This document shows, in pieces, positions 51,410 through 62,000 of a DNA stretch of 64,000 nt; within the stretch, counting starts at the first letter, position 1, and every line of letters starts with the position of its first letter. The notes beneath the pieces are model-generated. The model saw nothing but the letters and a program-made list of their open reading frames with translations, did not search any database and was not told the DNA's origin. Source of the DNA: Branchinecta lynchi. Its lineage: Eukaryota > Arthropoda > Branchiopoda > Anostraca > Branchinectidae. A program made the position numbers and the translations under genes. The DNA is taken from the NCBI GenBank assembly GCA_023053575.1, contig JAKZAP010000014.1, positions 3,224,001 through 3,288,000 of the forward strand, read 5' to 3'.

Positions 51410-52687
51410 TTATTCAAATTTCTGTCTCTTTGTTCCAGTTTGTTGCTGGGTTATTGGGCGTTTTCGGACGTTCTGGTGGTCAAGGGCTTGGCGTGGGCGG
51501 AGGCATGATAGGGGTTTCACGGCGAGCTGGTGAGCGACTCGGAGTGCGGCTGCCTGGATTTGGGCCTCGGAAAACTGCTGGAGTGTTACGTCAGTTGACT
51601 CTTCCAGTGATGGGAGGTAGTGTTGTATCCAACGGTAAATCTCTTTTGTAGCTGCCAGTTCGAAGTAGTGCAGGGTCTCTTTGAACTTCTGACGGAAGTC
51701 CTGGAAGTGGAGGGTTTCAGCTGCCGGGGGGGTTGGGATCATGGGTTGTAGGGTGATCAGAGGGGTGTCAGACGCTATCGATTCGGCGTACTGACGTAGC
51801 TGGTGTCGCACCCGAAGCAGTTGATCAAGGCTACGTAAGACTTCGTGGGGGGGCTTTTGCGGCAGTTCGGTTGCTGTGGCACCTTTTTCGATGAGGCTGC
51901 AGATTGCAATCGAGTTTGGTGGGTTGAATGCTGGGTGATTAGGCCATGGTAGTTCTGGAGTGCTGGGAAGAGGTTTCGCCCGTTGTTTATCAGGATCTAT
52001 TTGTAGGTGACTTAGTAAGCTGGACAGCGAAGGCTGTTTGTCCCTTTGGTCGGCTCGTGTGCTGACAGAGTTGACGGGTGGATTGACAGAGTCGGCGGGT
52101 GGATTGACAGAGTCGGCGGGTGGATTGACAGAGTCGGCGGGTGGATTGACAGAGTCGGCGGGTGGGTCGGCGAGGCTGGGTGGCTGATCGGCTGAGTTGG
52201 ATGGTGGGTTCACGGAGCTGGTAGGTGGCTTTTCAACAGGGTTATGACAAGGGTGGTCAGGCAACGATGGCGCTGTCTTGGTCTGTAGAGCTTTTGCAGC
52301 TTGTTCCACCATGTACTGTTTGTAGCCAGCTTGATTGTTTGGTGGTAGCTCCTCCCTCCTTGTCTTCATAAATTTGTATGCTCGTCTGAAAATGGTATAA
52401 CTAAAGTAATAAGTTAAACCGGGGGGTTGGTATCTCAGGGATAGGTAATACTTGCTTAAGGTATGTAATGTTGGATAGTGGTAGTGTGGCTAACTGTGAA
52501 CAGTTTGCAGACGTTGGTAAACGCATTAATAAGCAATAAAAACTGGTGTAAGATTTTGAAATCTTCTTTGAGGTATCGCCATTCCACAGAACTCTTACTA
52601 ACATAAAACGTTTATAAAACGAATAACTTACTTGACTCCGCCGTTGTCAATGGTAACTTTGCGAGAAAGCTTTCCTTTGTTTTCCAT
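51410..52687 (-). CDS. Unknown 343-residue proline-rich protein, two exons
   Basis: Exon 1 is 52632-52687 (ATG at 52685-52687; MENKGKLSRKVTIDNGGV). The intron runs 52386-52631 with GTAAGT donor and CATTTTCAG acceptor. Exon 2 is 51410-52385. The phases join at codon 19 without a stop. The N-terminus is basic; residues about 60-125 are rich in Pro, Ser and Asp, with four PPADSVN heptads. The C-terminal half is helical (FRQKFKETLHYFELAATKEI), with LRRVRHQLRQ-like basic-hydrophobic stretches nearby. The end is KRPITQQQTGTKRQKFE, a likely nuclear localisation signal. I recognise no domain and see no catalytic motif. A DNA- or RNA-binding or capsid/Gag-like role would be guesses. It is the only gene between two nearly identical direct repeats. 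Confidence 0.7.
52078..52163 (-). repeat. 21-bp coding minisatellite
   Basis: Four tandem copies of a 21-bp unit (GGTGGATTGACAGAGTCGGC plus one base on the + strand) encode the PPADSVN heptads of the unknown protein. The unit is a multiple of three, so copy number changes keep the frame. Confidence 0.9.
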
Positions 52688-52737
52688 GTTTACTAAACAA
52701 TAATCAAAGAGAGATTGATACCAGTCAACCAGTTCAC

Positions 52738-52752
52738 CGTATATTTATGTAA
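52738..52752 (-). promoter_or_regulatory. TATA-like box upstream of the unknown gene
   Basis: The - strand reads ACATAAATATACGG about 50-60 bases before the ATG. A start site about 25-30 bases downstream would leave a short 5' leader. It lies in the internal part, not in the direct repeat, which is unlike a classic LTR promoter. Confidence 0.45.
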
Positions 52753-53151
52753 GTTCGGGGTTCGCGCCGCGACCCTTGGGGAATTACAAATTTTGAACCG
52801 AGATTCTTTGTGTGTACTGCAGCGGCCTTGTCGGCGAATATTCCGGCGGCTTTTCGGGCGAAGACTAAGGTCATTGTTCTTCACGGCGGTATTGTCAGTG
52901 AGCATAGGGGCCTTTGTCGGTGGATAGTAAGTCCATAGGGAAAAATAACAGTAACGGTGTAGTAACCGAAACGCGGAATAATCCTTGAAGCCTCATGAGA
53001 ACGCCATTTATTTCTTATAAAAATAATAATGACCAAAAAGAAGGGGGGGGGGGGTAGTATCTGGATTGGGGTGGGGGCAGTAGTTATAGACGGAGAGTGA
53101 CTAGGATCAAAAGTATACAAGATACTTAGATTCCGGTAGACCAAACATAAT

Positions 53152-54470
53152 CTGGGGAGCACAGCGCGGAGCGCTGTGCGAGGCTTCTAAGTCCTCCGGT
53201 CCAACCAAACTAGCCACAACCAAACCGTCTGGGGTGGTAAATTCAATCTGAAAAGATTGCTTAGCCCTAATGGTGTTCATCCTTCAAACATATCAATACA
53301 AATGTGTATGTTGGGGGGTGGAAAATAAGGAGGGTAAATAAATTGCCTGTGAATGCCTATAGTGATGGGAAATAAAAAATGGGTAATCCAGGGTCATTTC
53401 AAATGTTGATTTTTTGCCTTATAAAGTGATAAAAAATACTATTTTGTAGTATTTTATCTTGTTCCCTGGGTCGGATGTCAGGGCCAAAAACCAGAGAGAA
53501 CAGGCAAACGGGTGGTATGTAGAGAACCTTGGGTGTCTTTTGGGATATTCAGTCGGGTGTCTAAACTGTTAATGCAAGTAATAAATGCTTTGTGTTGATT
53601 GAACTGGCACCAAATTTGGCTTTTGACAAACCGGGGAGTTGATGAGGTTTCTTTTTAAAGAGGTATTCCGTGTGCTTTAATTGGGGTTTAACTGGCAACT
53701 TGAGCGGCTTAGAGCCTGAAGAGCTCTTGCCGAGAAGGGCCGAAATATAACTCGAATAAAATTAAGCTGACGTATCCGTTTTATATTGTCAAATAGGATT
53801 TTTTAATCAGCTTGGGCTGAAGGAATATTTAGTTGGGGTGTTCCATATTCCTTAGTAGTTTGTAATTTGGCCAGCGATATAGGGGTGTGTTGAGTGCTTT
53901 AAGGCCGTTTTGGTAAACAACAATGCAAACGTTCATTAAGGTTTTTAATGAATGGCTCAAAAGTGGAGTCATCAGGTGATTACTACGAAAAGTAGCGGCA
54001 TCATCCCAGATATAAATCTTGGGATCTCCAAAAGAGAACGGGTATTAGAGCCTAGAACCTCTGGTTTCGTTGCCTGACATCACGACCAGGGATATGGGGT
54101 GGGATAAAGTGGTCCGGGGTCTCGCTATTGAAACCTCCGATTGGTACAGAAAGCAAGGCTTATTGGGTCAATGAGCCTTTCCTTTTCGGGACACTAAGCA
54201 AGTCTGTAAGGTTTTTTGTCCCCTATTAGCTGGAGGGGTAGGGGTAGGGTCGTATGCTTGTCTAATAAGGGTCTCTTTAAACGTATCGAAATTCTTGATA
54301 ATCTTGCTAGAACTAGGAGTGGTAGTTGGCACGAAAGATAATCCGAGACTCAGTAATCGGTGCTGTTCGTGCGATATGGCGGGGTTAACAATTGTTACAA
54401 GACCTTCATCACATACGGCAATGGGGGGGTAGGTAGGCGACCGACGTTGGAAACGGCGATTCTTACTAGA
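53152..54470 (-). repeat. 1319-bp direct repeat, right copy
   Basis: Collinear with 50031-51349 at a constant offset of 3121. In gene orientation this is the upstream repeat. Its hammerhead-like motif (53713-53752) has the fully paired GGGCC arm. Confidence 0.93.
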
Positions 54471-54486
54471 GGTAAGAATCGCCGTT
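54456..54486. repeat. Terminal hairpin at right edge of the element
   Basis: CGGCGATTCTTAC-TAGAG-GTAAGAATCGCCG. The last bases of the direct repeat are followed by their own inverted copy before the host repeat resumes. The left copy of the repeat (51349) lacks this inverted addition. Confidence 0.85.
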
Positions 54487-55097
54487 ATGAGGGACCCAGC
54501 AAAGTTGAACTAAGAAATGTCATTTCCCCAATCCGACCATCGGGAGGGGGGGGGGGGCGGAGGGAGGGGAAATCCGGCGGGACATCAGACACAAACAAAA
54601 CTTGATAGTTGGAACGAGCTCGTGTCGCGGATTTACAATTTCGTGTCCGGACCGGATCCGATAACTTTGAGGGGATTTCCGGGAACGGAAATCTCGGAAC
54701 AAGCTTAGAGTGGTGGGACCGGGCCAAATCTTAGCTTTTAACATTACCTACTACGTATTCTTGCAAGTGCCACATGAGCTTACAGCTCTTGTTTTTTTTA
54801 CCGGACGAGTAGTTCGCCCGAATCCGGCAGAAACCGGAAATTTGGAAGAAGTAGGCACGAAGTTTTGATCAACTTCGTCAAAGTAGATGTGACGTGTAAG
54901 GGTAAGCACAGTACACACTTGCTGAATCCATCTGTGAACTTGGTTTTCTCACATGATTAGCCATTGGCCTTAATCTGCTTCTAAATTTCAATAGTAGAAA
55001 TGTTCAAGGACTCTGACGAAGACCGGATAAAAACAAGATCCAATTGTCTGGATCAAGTATTAAATTTGTGGGATCCCATCGAAACCTTTGGTCTTGT

Positions 55098-55854
55098 TGT
55101 ACATTATTCCGGGTAGGCGTATTTGCCTGCCAGGATTTTCCGCACATCCGAAAATTTGAGATTTTTTCAGCTTCCCGATGAAAAATTTCAGAAAATTAGT
55201 TTCAGGAAGTTGTAGGCTTTAGTAACATAAAGCACTAACCGTGTTATCACTACATGCTACTATAGGAAGAGAGGGTGCCCGTGGATACTACTGCTTAAGA
55301 TTATCCCAGTCCCAAGCATAGGGAACTATTTCGTACTGCTAGATATCAATACATACGAATTTGTTGTGTACAAATACACAGGCTACAAATAGTAGATGTT
55401 TTTTCAAAAGGTTATAAGCAACATTTTCTCAAAACTGAGGCCGTATCTGTAACTGTGCCGGGCATGTCTGGTCGAAATTAAAGCCAAATGGAAAAATACC
55501 GTCAAAACTTTCCCTCATCGCTTGTAACCTTTTGGAAAAATACCATCAAAATGTTTCGTCGGGTTGAAGAGGAAAGTGCAGAAATCCATGTGAGAAAACC
55601 TGATCAGTCCGCATCATTCAGCCTGGGACACACGATCGAGGTTGGGTTCTCGCGAAACTGAATTGCTGCACGGAATTTCGGCACCATAATTACTTCCATA
55701 CGGAAAAACGGAGATTTTTTCAACTTTGTGATGAAAGTGAAGAAAATCTTGCCGGGAAATCCTTATCGCGTACTCGTACTGTTACACAGGCAACGATAAC
55801 AGCAAAATATGGGTTGTTTCTTCAACGTAGCAAGACTTTCACGAAACGAATTGT
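55098..55854. other. Unassigned, SLC17-like 3' flank
   Basis: No repeat family or gene was recognised. The part nearest 55855 should be the 3' UTR of the SLC17-like gene; no canonical AATAAA was seen on the - strand within the first 60 bases. Confidence 0.4.
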
Positions 55855-56037
55855 TTATATTTTTTCTACACTAAGAGGGGTAATAACAGGATCATCAGCC
55901 ATTACTTTTTCTGGATTCCGCTGTTTCTTCGTGAGTTCCAGCTTATCGCTGGTTCCAAATATGGAGTACACCACAGCGCCGAAAATATATATGCATCCAC
56001 TAATGTAGAAAACAACAAGCCATTCTTCTCTAGTGCC
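55855..56037 (-). CDS. SLC17-like terminal exon
   Basis: The acceptor on the - strand is TTTGTTACAG|GGCACT; the stop is at 55855-55857. It encodes GTREEWLVVFYISGCIYIFG, AVVYSIFGTS and a charged cytoplasmic tail of about 30 residues. The last helix of the transporter is here. Confidence 0.9.
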   Translation of the reverse strand, partial: GTREEWLVVFYISGCIYIFGAVVYSIFGTSDKLELTKKQRNPEKVMADDPVITPLSVEKI

Positions 56038-59000
56038 CTGTAACAAAGATTGTTTGCAGATTTACAAAATGGCCTTAAAACCCAAAAACCCAACTGTGGT
56101 CGGGTCAAGGGACACACCTCGGTATTTTTTTACGTTGAGAGGAAAGCTACACACGGGACTTCAGCTGTGACACAAAAACTAGAAGTCCTGCTTCCCACAG
56201 ATCGCCGCACTGGGAGAAAGAAGGCTCCGAAATGAATCGGGTCAGATACCCTGTGTAAATTTGGTCCTTTTGCAGTATCTGGGATTGCCAAATCTTCCCA
56301 TCCCCCTCCCCCCTACCAAAACGTCACAAATCGACCAGAACAAATGGCAAGTTCTAGTGTCTCAAACCCATATACCTACTAAACTCATAACTTCATAGGT
56401 CATATAGCCTACCTACAAAACACGTAAGAAAGGCCTATACCGAAAGTTTTTAAGAAACATGTAAAACACTATAATTATTTGTGTTGACAAAAACCGCAAA
56501 TTCGCTTCTATAAACGTGAAAGTCGGTTTGTAAAATAAAGTTTCTATCTATGTATAGGGCGATCCTAGCGGTCTGGAAAGCTCCACTTGTGAAACCTGGC
56601 AGATGGGCAAGACTATACAGAGGTCTATTATGGCGGTCTTGAAACCAGTCTATGCGCCGGCTGCCTGTTTTTGCCGCTTTGGCTGTAATAATACTCTTGA
56701 TGACCAACTCTTCTTGCCCAGACAAAATCGCCATGTACCTCACGGAAGAGCCGGAAGCGGTGAAAAAAAAGTTGTTTCTTCAGCTTCCAACAAAGTAGAA
56801 CTTCAGTGCTTCCCGTGGCAATGCTGACGACGCTGCTCCTTTCCTCGGCGCGCTGGCGGAACTAAACAAGAGCTGAAAGCTCACATGGCACATGTAAGAA
56901 CAGTTAGCATGTTTGTCAGATACGGTTTGCAGTTTTCAAGGCTGGATCTCTCTCCCGATATTAATTTCATCAGAAAATGGGCTTGATCAAGGAAATCTGA
57001 AATGGTTATATCACTCATTGACAACTGTTTCCTCCTCCAACGATATTCGAATTGGGGGAGGGACTATTTTTAAGTCAATCTGATATAGTCTCTAACAGCC
57101 TGCTAAGTTTCATGGTCATAGCACATCTGGAAGTACCCTAACTCGTGATCATCGGAATTGTGGAAAAAACCCTCCAGCTCCCCTCCACTGTGACACGATC
57201 TGGTCCTGTTTTGTCAATAAAGTATCTACGGCTTATGCTTGTTCTTCCTTCCAAGTCCCATCCCGGTCTCTCGACTCTAATCGTTTAACGAAATTCCCCC
57301 CCCCCCCCCCCCCCCACACAAGTAATCGGATCCGTTCCAGACTTGAAATTGATCATCTGAGACACTTATTCTTGACACTTGACAAGTTTCATGCTCGTCT
57401 GATTACCCGTTCCAGTGTTATACATGTCACTAGAATCCGGATTCCCCATTCTTCCAATCCCCCCGCAACCATCGGATCGGGAAAGGAAGTATTTTCTAGT
57501 CGACCTGCGAGAATACCTAATATGTCGGCCAAGTTTCATGGTCATAGTACATCTGGAAGTACCCTAACTCGTGATCACCGGAAATCCGGTAAAACCCCGT
57601 CCAACCCCCAGTACTGTGTACCCCAGTACCCGTTCCAAAGTTATGGATGTTACTAGTTCCGGGATTTCCCATCCCGCCACTTCCCCCACGATGGCCAGAT
57701 CGGGGAAGTAATCATTTCCAAGTTATTCTGGTCGGTTCCCTGATATGCCTACCAAATGTCATTGTCCTAGCTTATGTAGAAGCGTTTCACGAGATTTCCG
57801 GTGCCCCCCTCCAGCCCCCTCCCCAGTTACCCGATCTGGTCCGGATTTGAAACTGAGCATCTGAAGCACTTGTCCTTGACATATGTCAAGTTTCATGCAT
57901 GTCCGATTACCCGTTCCAAAGTTATTCATGTTACTAGTTTCCGGATTTCCGATCCCTCCACTCCCCCCACGATGGCCGGATCGAGGAAGTGATTATTTCC
58001 AAGTTAATCTGGTCGGTTTCCTGATACGTCTGCCAATTTTGATCGTTCTAGCTTATGTGGAAGCGTTTCACGAGATTTCCGGTGCCCCCCTCCAGCCTCC
58101 CCCCCCCCCAGTAATCGGATCTGGTCTGGATTTTAAACTGAGCATCTGAAGCACTTATTCTTGACATATGTTAAGTTTCATGCATGTCCGATTACCCGTT
58201 CTAAAGTTATGCATGTTACTAGTTTTCGGATTTCCCATCCCTCCACTCCCCCCACGATAGTCGGATGGGGAAAGCGATTGTTTCTAAGTTAATCTGGTTG
58301 GGTCCATTATATGCCTGCCAAGTTTCATCGTCCTAGCTTATGTTGAAGTGCCCAAACTAGCAAAACCGGGACAGACCGACAGAAAGTACGATCGCTATAT
58401 GGCACTTGAGCATGCTCAAGTGCCATAAAAACCAAGCGATGTGACTGGCCCTGCCAGCGTGAATAGAACGCGAGTCTATTCTCCTTATTCACCTTATTAC
58501 AGCGCGCTCCGAAGAAAAGAGGAATCTGTAATAAACCTTATACGCCGTAATACACCTTTTAAGACCTATTTGAAAAATGCACAAGAAGCACCACCGTGCT
58601 CCCAGGACCTGAACAACACTTACTTCTGGTGTGATTGCGGCTACTATCGTGGGCGAAACGAATCCGGAGCTAGTGGCAATAGTGTTTGACACGCCAGAAA
58701 TAAGTCCAGCGTAATCCGGTGCTATGTCTATGATACTGTACTGAAACCCGCCAACAAATGCAAATTCCGAGATGAAGCTGCTAACAGACAGAAGCAGAAC
58801 GACTATTAGCCTGTTGTCACAGTCTAAGAGACCGATGCAGAACATGATGGCGCTCGGGAAAAGACAGCCTGAAACAATAATAAGAGCACTGTAAGGGCCT
58901 TTTTAATGGTGGACCTCACTGTAATACCCTACTTGGAATTACTGAGAGACTCGTATGGGGTTTTTGGGATCCCAAAACGTAAGTGGAGGGATATCTATGA

Positions 59001-62000
59001 CATCGCAAAAGCTGTCCGTCTGTCCGTCCGTTCCGTCCGTCTGTGAGCACGATAACTCTCGAAGGGAATGAGATATTTTGATGAAACTTGGTATGACGAT
59101 TCTTTGGGTCAAGAGTAAGGTCGAGTTCGTAGATAGATCGAGTTCCTATATTTGGGGGTGAGGGAGGGTGTTCACATTAAGGGACGAACAAAATATTTTT
59201 AAACAGCTAATGTGATAGTCGATTATGGTAAGGTAAGGTAAGGTACAATTTTAATGGCAAAAATAAATAAACCTGGTGTTTCTTAAAAGCATCAGACATG
59301 CCAGTGGCATAAAAAACGACGCTTAAATGGTGAAAATCATTTTCATTTCACGATGGTGAAAATCATTTTCTCGCCGGACAAGTAGTTCATCCGGAATCCG
59401 GCTAAACCGGAAAGATGGTTAGAAGTAAGTTTTCATTTGAAGTTGATTAAATGTTTGGTTTAGGAGTAAGGAGACATGTTGAAGACGATGGTGAAAACAT
59501 TTTCTCGCCGGACAACTAGTTCGCCTGGAATCCGGCCAAAACCGGAAAATATGTTAAAGCAAAAGTTTTATCGGAAGTTGATTAGATGATAGATTTAGGG
59601 GTAAGAAGAGACGCAATCATTTTTTACCCGGACAAATCTCCGGAACCTGGTTGTACCCGTATTTTTTTTTTAGTCAAAGTTTTATTTGAAGTTGATTAGA
59701 TGTTCTTTATAGGGGATAAGGAGATACGCTGGATTCGTTTCTGAATTTTCTTTTGTTGCTTGACTAGTAGTTCGCTCGAATTCGGGCGAAGCCGCAAATT
59801 TGGCAGAAGTAAAGCAGGAAGTTTCGGTCAATATCGTCAAAATAGATATGGCTTATAGAGGTATAGATAGATAGATGGATAGAATATCTGAACTTGGTTT
59901 TCTCTGATGATTAGCCTGGCGAAGACTGGATCTGGCGAAGACAACACCCAATTGTCTGGATCAAATCTTAGATTTTTGGGACCCCATCGACACCTTTGGT
60001 CTTGTTACTGAACGCAGTCTGTTGAGACAAGGAAGATGATGTGGTGATATTTCATGGACATTCGATAAGGTGGCGGGCGGGCGTCTCATCTTTGATCGTC
60101 AGTGTCCTGACTGACATTTACTATCTCTGAGATTACGATGTTTGGTCTAGTGACGCTGATTACATGTTTGACGTTGCAGATTTACACCTCCGCGTCGTGG
60201 ATCAGCTGTTCCGACTTGTACGGACGTTAACTCGGAATGGCAGCGTTTCACTGGTTTATCTGCGTCATGCAATCGAAGACCTTCAATCGCCCAATAGCAT
60301 ACACAGATATGTGTGAAATTCGCAACGGACAGAAGAGCTGTTTTTAATTACCCCCCTTCAGATTTCCCTCACTGAGATTGTGTCAGTCTACCTTCTGTCG
60401 ACTAACAATTTTATTCAAAGAAATGTTCGGCCCATACCATCTAGATTCGTTGTAACCCCAAAGCGATTCTGTCCTTTGGCTGTGACTCTCTCTTAAATGT
60501 GGGGAGTTTTGTTCAAGCACAGCCCTTGTCGTTTCCGTGATCTGCAGAAGGAATTAACTCCTGATACCAGAGCAAAATAACACTAGGCAGAAGCGCCAAG
60601 ACCTATGCTTTCCATCCTTCGCAAACGGGCCATACTCTTAGCGCCGCGCACTACACTTGCGGCATTTAAAGCGAGACGAACTTGTAAGTTAGAAATTTAT
60701 AGTAAAGCTGTGTGCGGTCTGCACGCACCAAGGAAACAGTTGAGGCTGTATCATTTATGTGGCTATGTCCAGAATATCAAGTTAAAGGAGCCAGCGCTGA
60801 TGGACGACTGAATGAGTTTCAGTAGGGACGTTCTCTACCTCTAGTGGTGTTAGTATCGCTGCTACTCGAATGTGTGTAAATTTACTTGCCTTAGCGTTAT
60901 TTCGCTCTTCCTGACACTCTCCGTGGTGGCTCACTACAGCAGAGCAAATAACACTAGGCAGTAGCGCTAAGACTTGAACAAAGTGACAGAAGCACCACTA
61001 GCGATAGAGAACGTCCCTAAGAAACTCAATCGGACGAGCACCAACACTGGCTCCAATAATTTCGTATTCTGAAAACAGCAAAAAAATATACAACCTCCCT
61101 TGTTTCATCGATGTGTAGTGGGCGGCGCGACGAGTATGGCCCCTTTGCAAAATAAGGAAAGCATAGGTCTCGACGCTACTCCCTAGTGTTATTTCGCTCT
61201 GGATCTGGCCCCATGCCGATCGCTCGCCCTGGGGTCCTCTGTAAATTTGGGTGTTCACAATTCAATACTTTATTTTCGTCCCTCCTCTTTTGTAAACTTT
61301 CTGACCAATAAAAGGACCAAAATCTAACACCAACCCTGCTTTCCTCCAAAACTGACGTAGCCTACTAAAAATATCGTTCAGGTGGCAAAGCGCAGTGGCA
61401 AGACCAGTGGCGCCACTGGTCTAGCTCCACTGATCATTGACCGACAGTCAGGGGAGGGTCCAGGGGTGGCCCGAAGCACTCAGGCCAGGGGGGGTGAGAC
61501 CCCTCATTCCAACGACTCATGTATCGTAATATACGACTCGCAGTACCAACAAAAATGAACTGTTGCGACTATGCGGCAATGGCGCACATTCCCCACCAAC
61601 AAATAATAGAGCCGGTGTAAAACTAGCTGCAATGCATCAGCTGAGATTATTCTTGTAATCAAAATTTTTGCATACATACCTTCATAGCCTCAGCTTTACA
61701 TTTCAACTTTCGCATAAGAGGAAAGCTTTCAACGCCTGTACCCGGGACAAATTAAAGCAAGCGCCGCAGGCGATTTTTTTTTAATCTGCCTTTGTCTAGA
61801 CACATTCTAGCCAGCCTTTAATGTGTTTCAAATCTAAAAAGTTCCAAGCCTAATCTCCAAGTAAATGACACACCGTTCCTCTAAGTAGAGAATACTATGA
61901 AATGTGCCACAGGCGCAATTTTGCGAAACGCCGAGGAGGAGACCGTCTTTTTGCAATCCCATTGAAAAGGAAAAAACAGCTTTGAAATAACAAATTTGAC

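Larger units (their letters stand above)
50031..54486 (-). mobile_element. Unclassified direct-repeat element with spliced gene
   Basis: The structure is: direct repeat (50031-51349), internal part (51350-53151), direct repeat (53152-54470), then an inverted terminal copy (54471-54486). The gene is on the - strand. Length is about 4.46 kb. It interrupts family-2 repeat B2 between ...AACTTGGCAG and AGGGACCC.... The repeats are not bounded by TG...CA, and there is no visible primer-binding site, RT, integrase or transposase. It could be a non-autonomous LTR-like element, a retrozyme-like or Penelope-related element, or a class not yet described. The near identity of the repeats argues for recent insertion. 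Confidence 0.8.
49069..54792 (+). mobile_element. HINE-like family 2, copy B2, hosting the direct-repeat element
   Basis: The left end is the palindrome ATGGCACTTG-CC-TTCCGG-C-CAAGTGCCAT at 49070. The core has two full units of about 425 bp (ACTTCCAGATGTGCTAGGAT at 49151 and 49580) and a third at 49995. It is interrupted from 50031 to about 54486, then resumes with GAGGGACCCAGCAAAGTTGA. The right end is TTCTTGCAAGTGCCACATGA then GCTTACAGCTCTTGT. It contains no gene of its own. Confidence 0.75.
48059..55097 (-). mobile_element. HINE-like family 1, copy A8, split by two nested insertions
   Basis: The pieces are 48059-48520, 48851-49068 and 54793-55097. It starts GGGATCCGAAAACGTAAGTG next to (GATT)n and ends GGGATCCCATCGAAACCTTT then GGTCTTGTT. 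The last piece resumes with CCGGACGAGTAGTTCGCCCG in the same orientation, so it is one copy separated by the MITE 48521-48850 and by the 5.7-kb family-2 insertion. Confidence 0.85.

Noticed and set aside
50031..54470. Ordinary LTR retrotransposon
   Set aside because: The direct repeats do not start TG or end CA, and no primer-binding site, gag/pol motif or protease was found between them. I keep it unclassified.
56450..56827. Open frames of 74 and 97 codons in the SLC17-like intron
   Set aside because: They overlap each other on opposite strands, have no recognisable motif, and part of the region is a dispersed repeat shared with about 30.95 kb.
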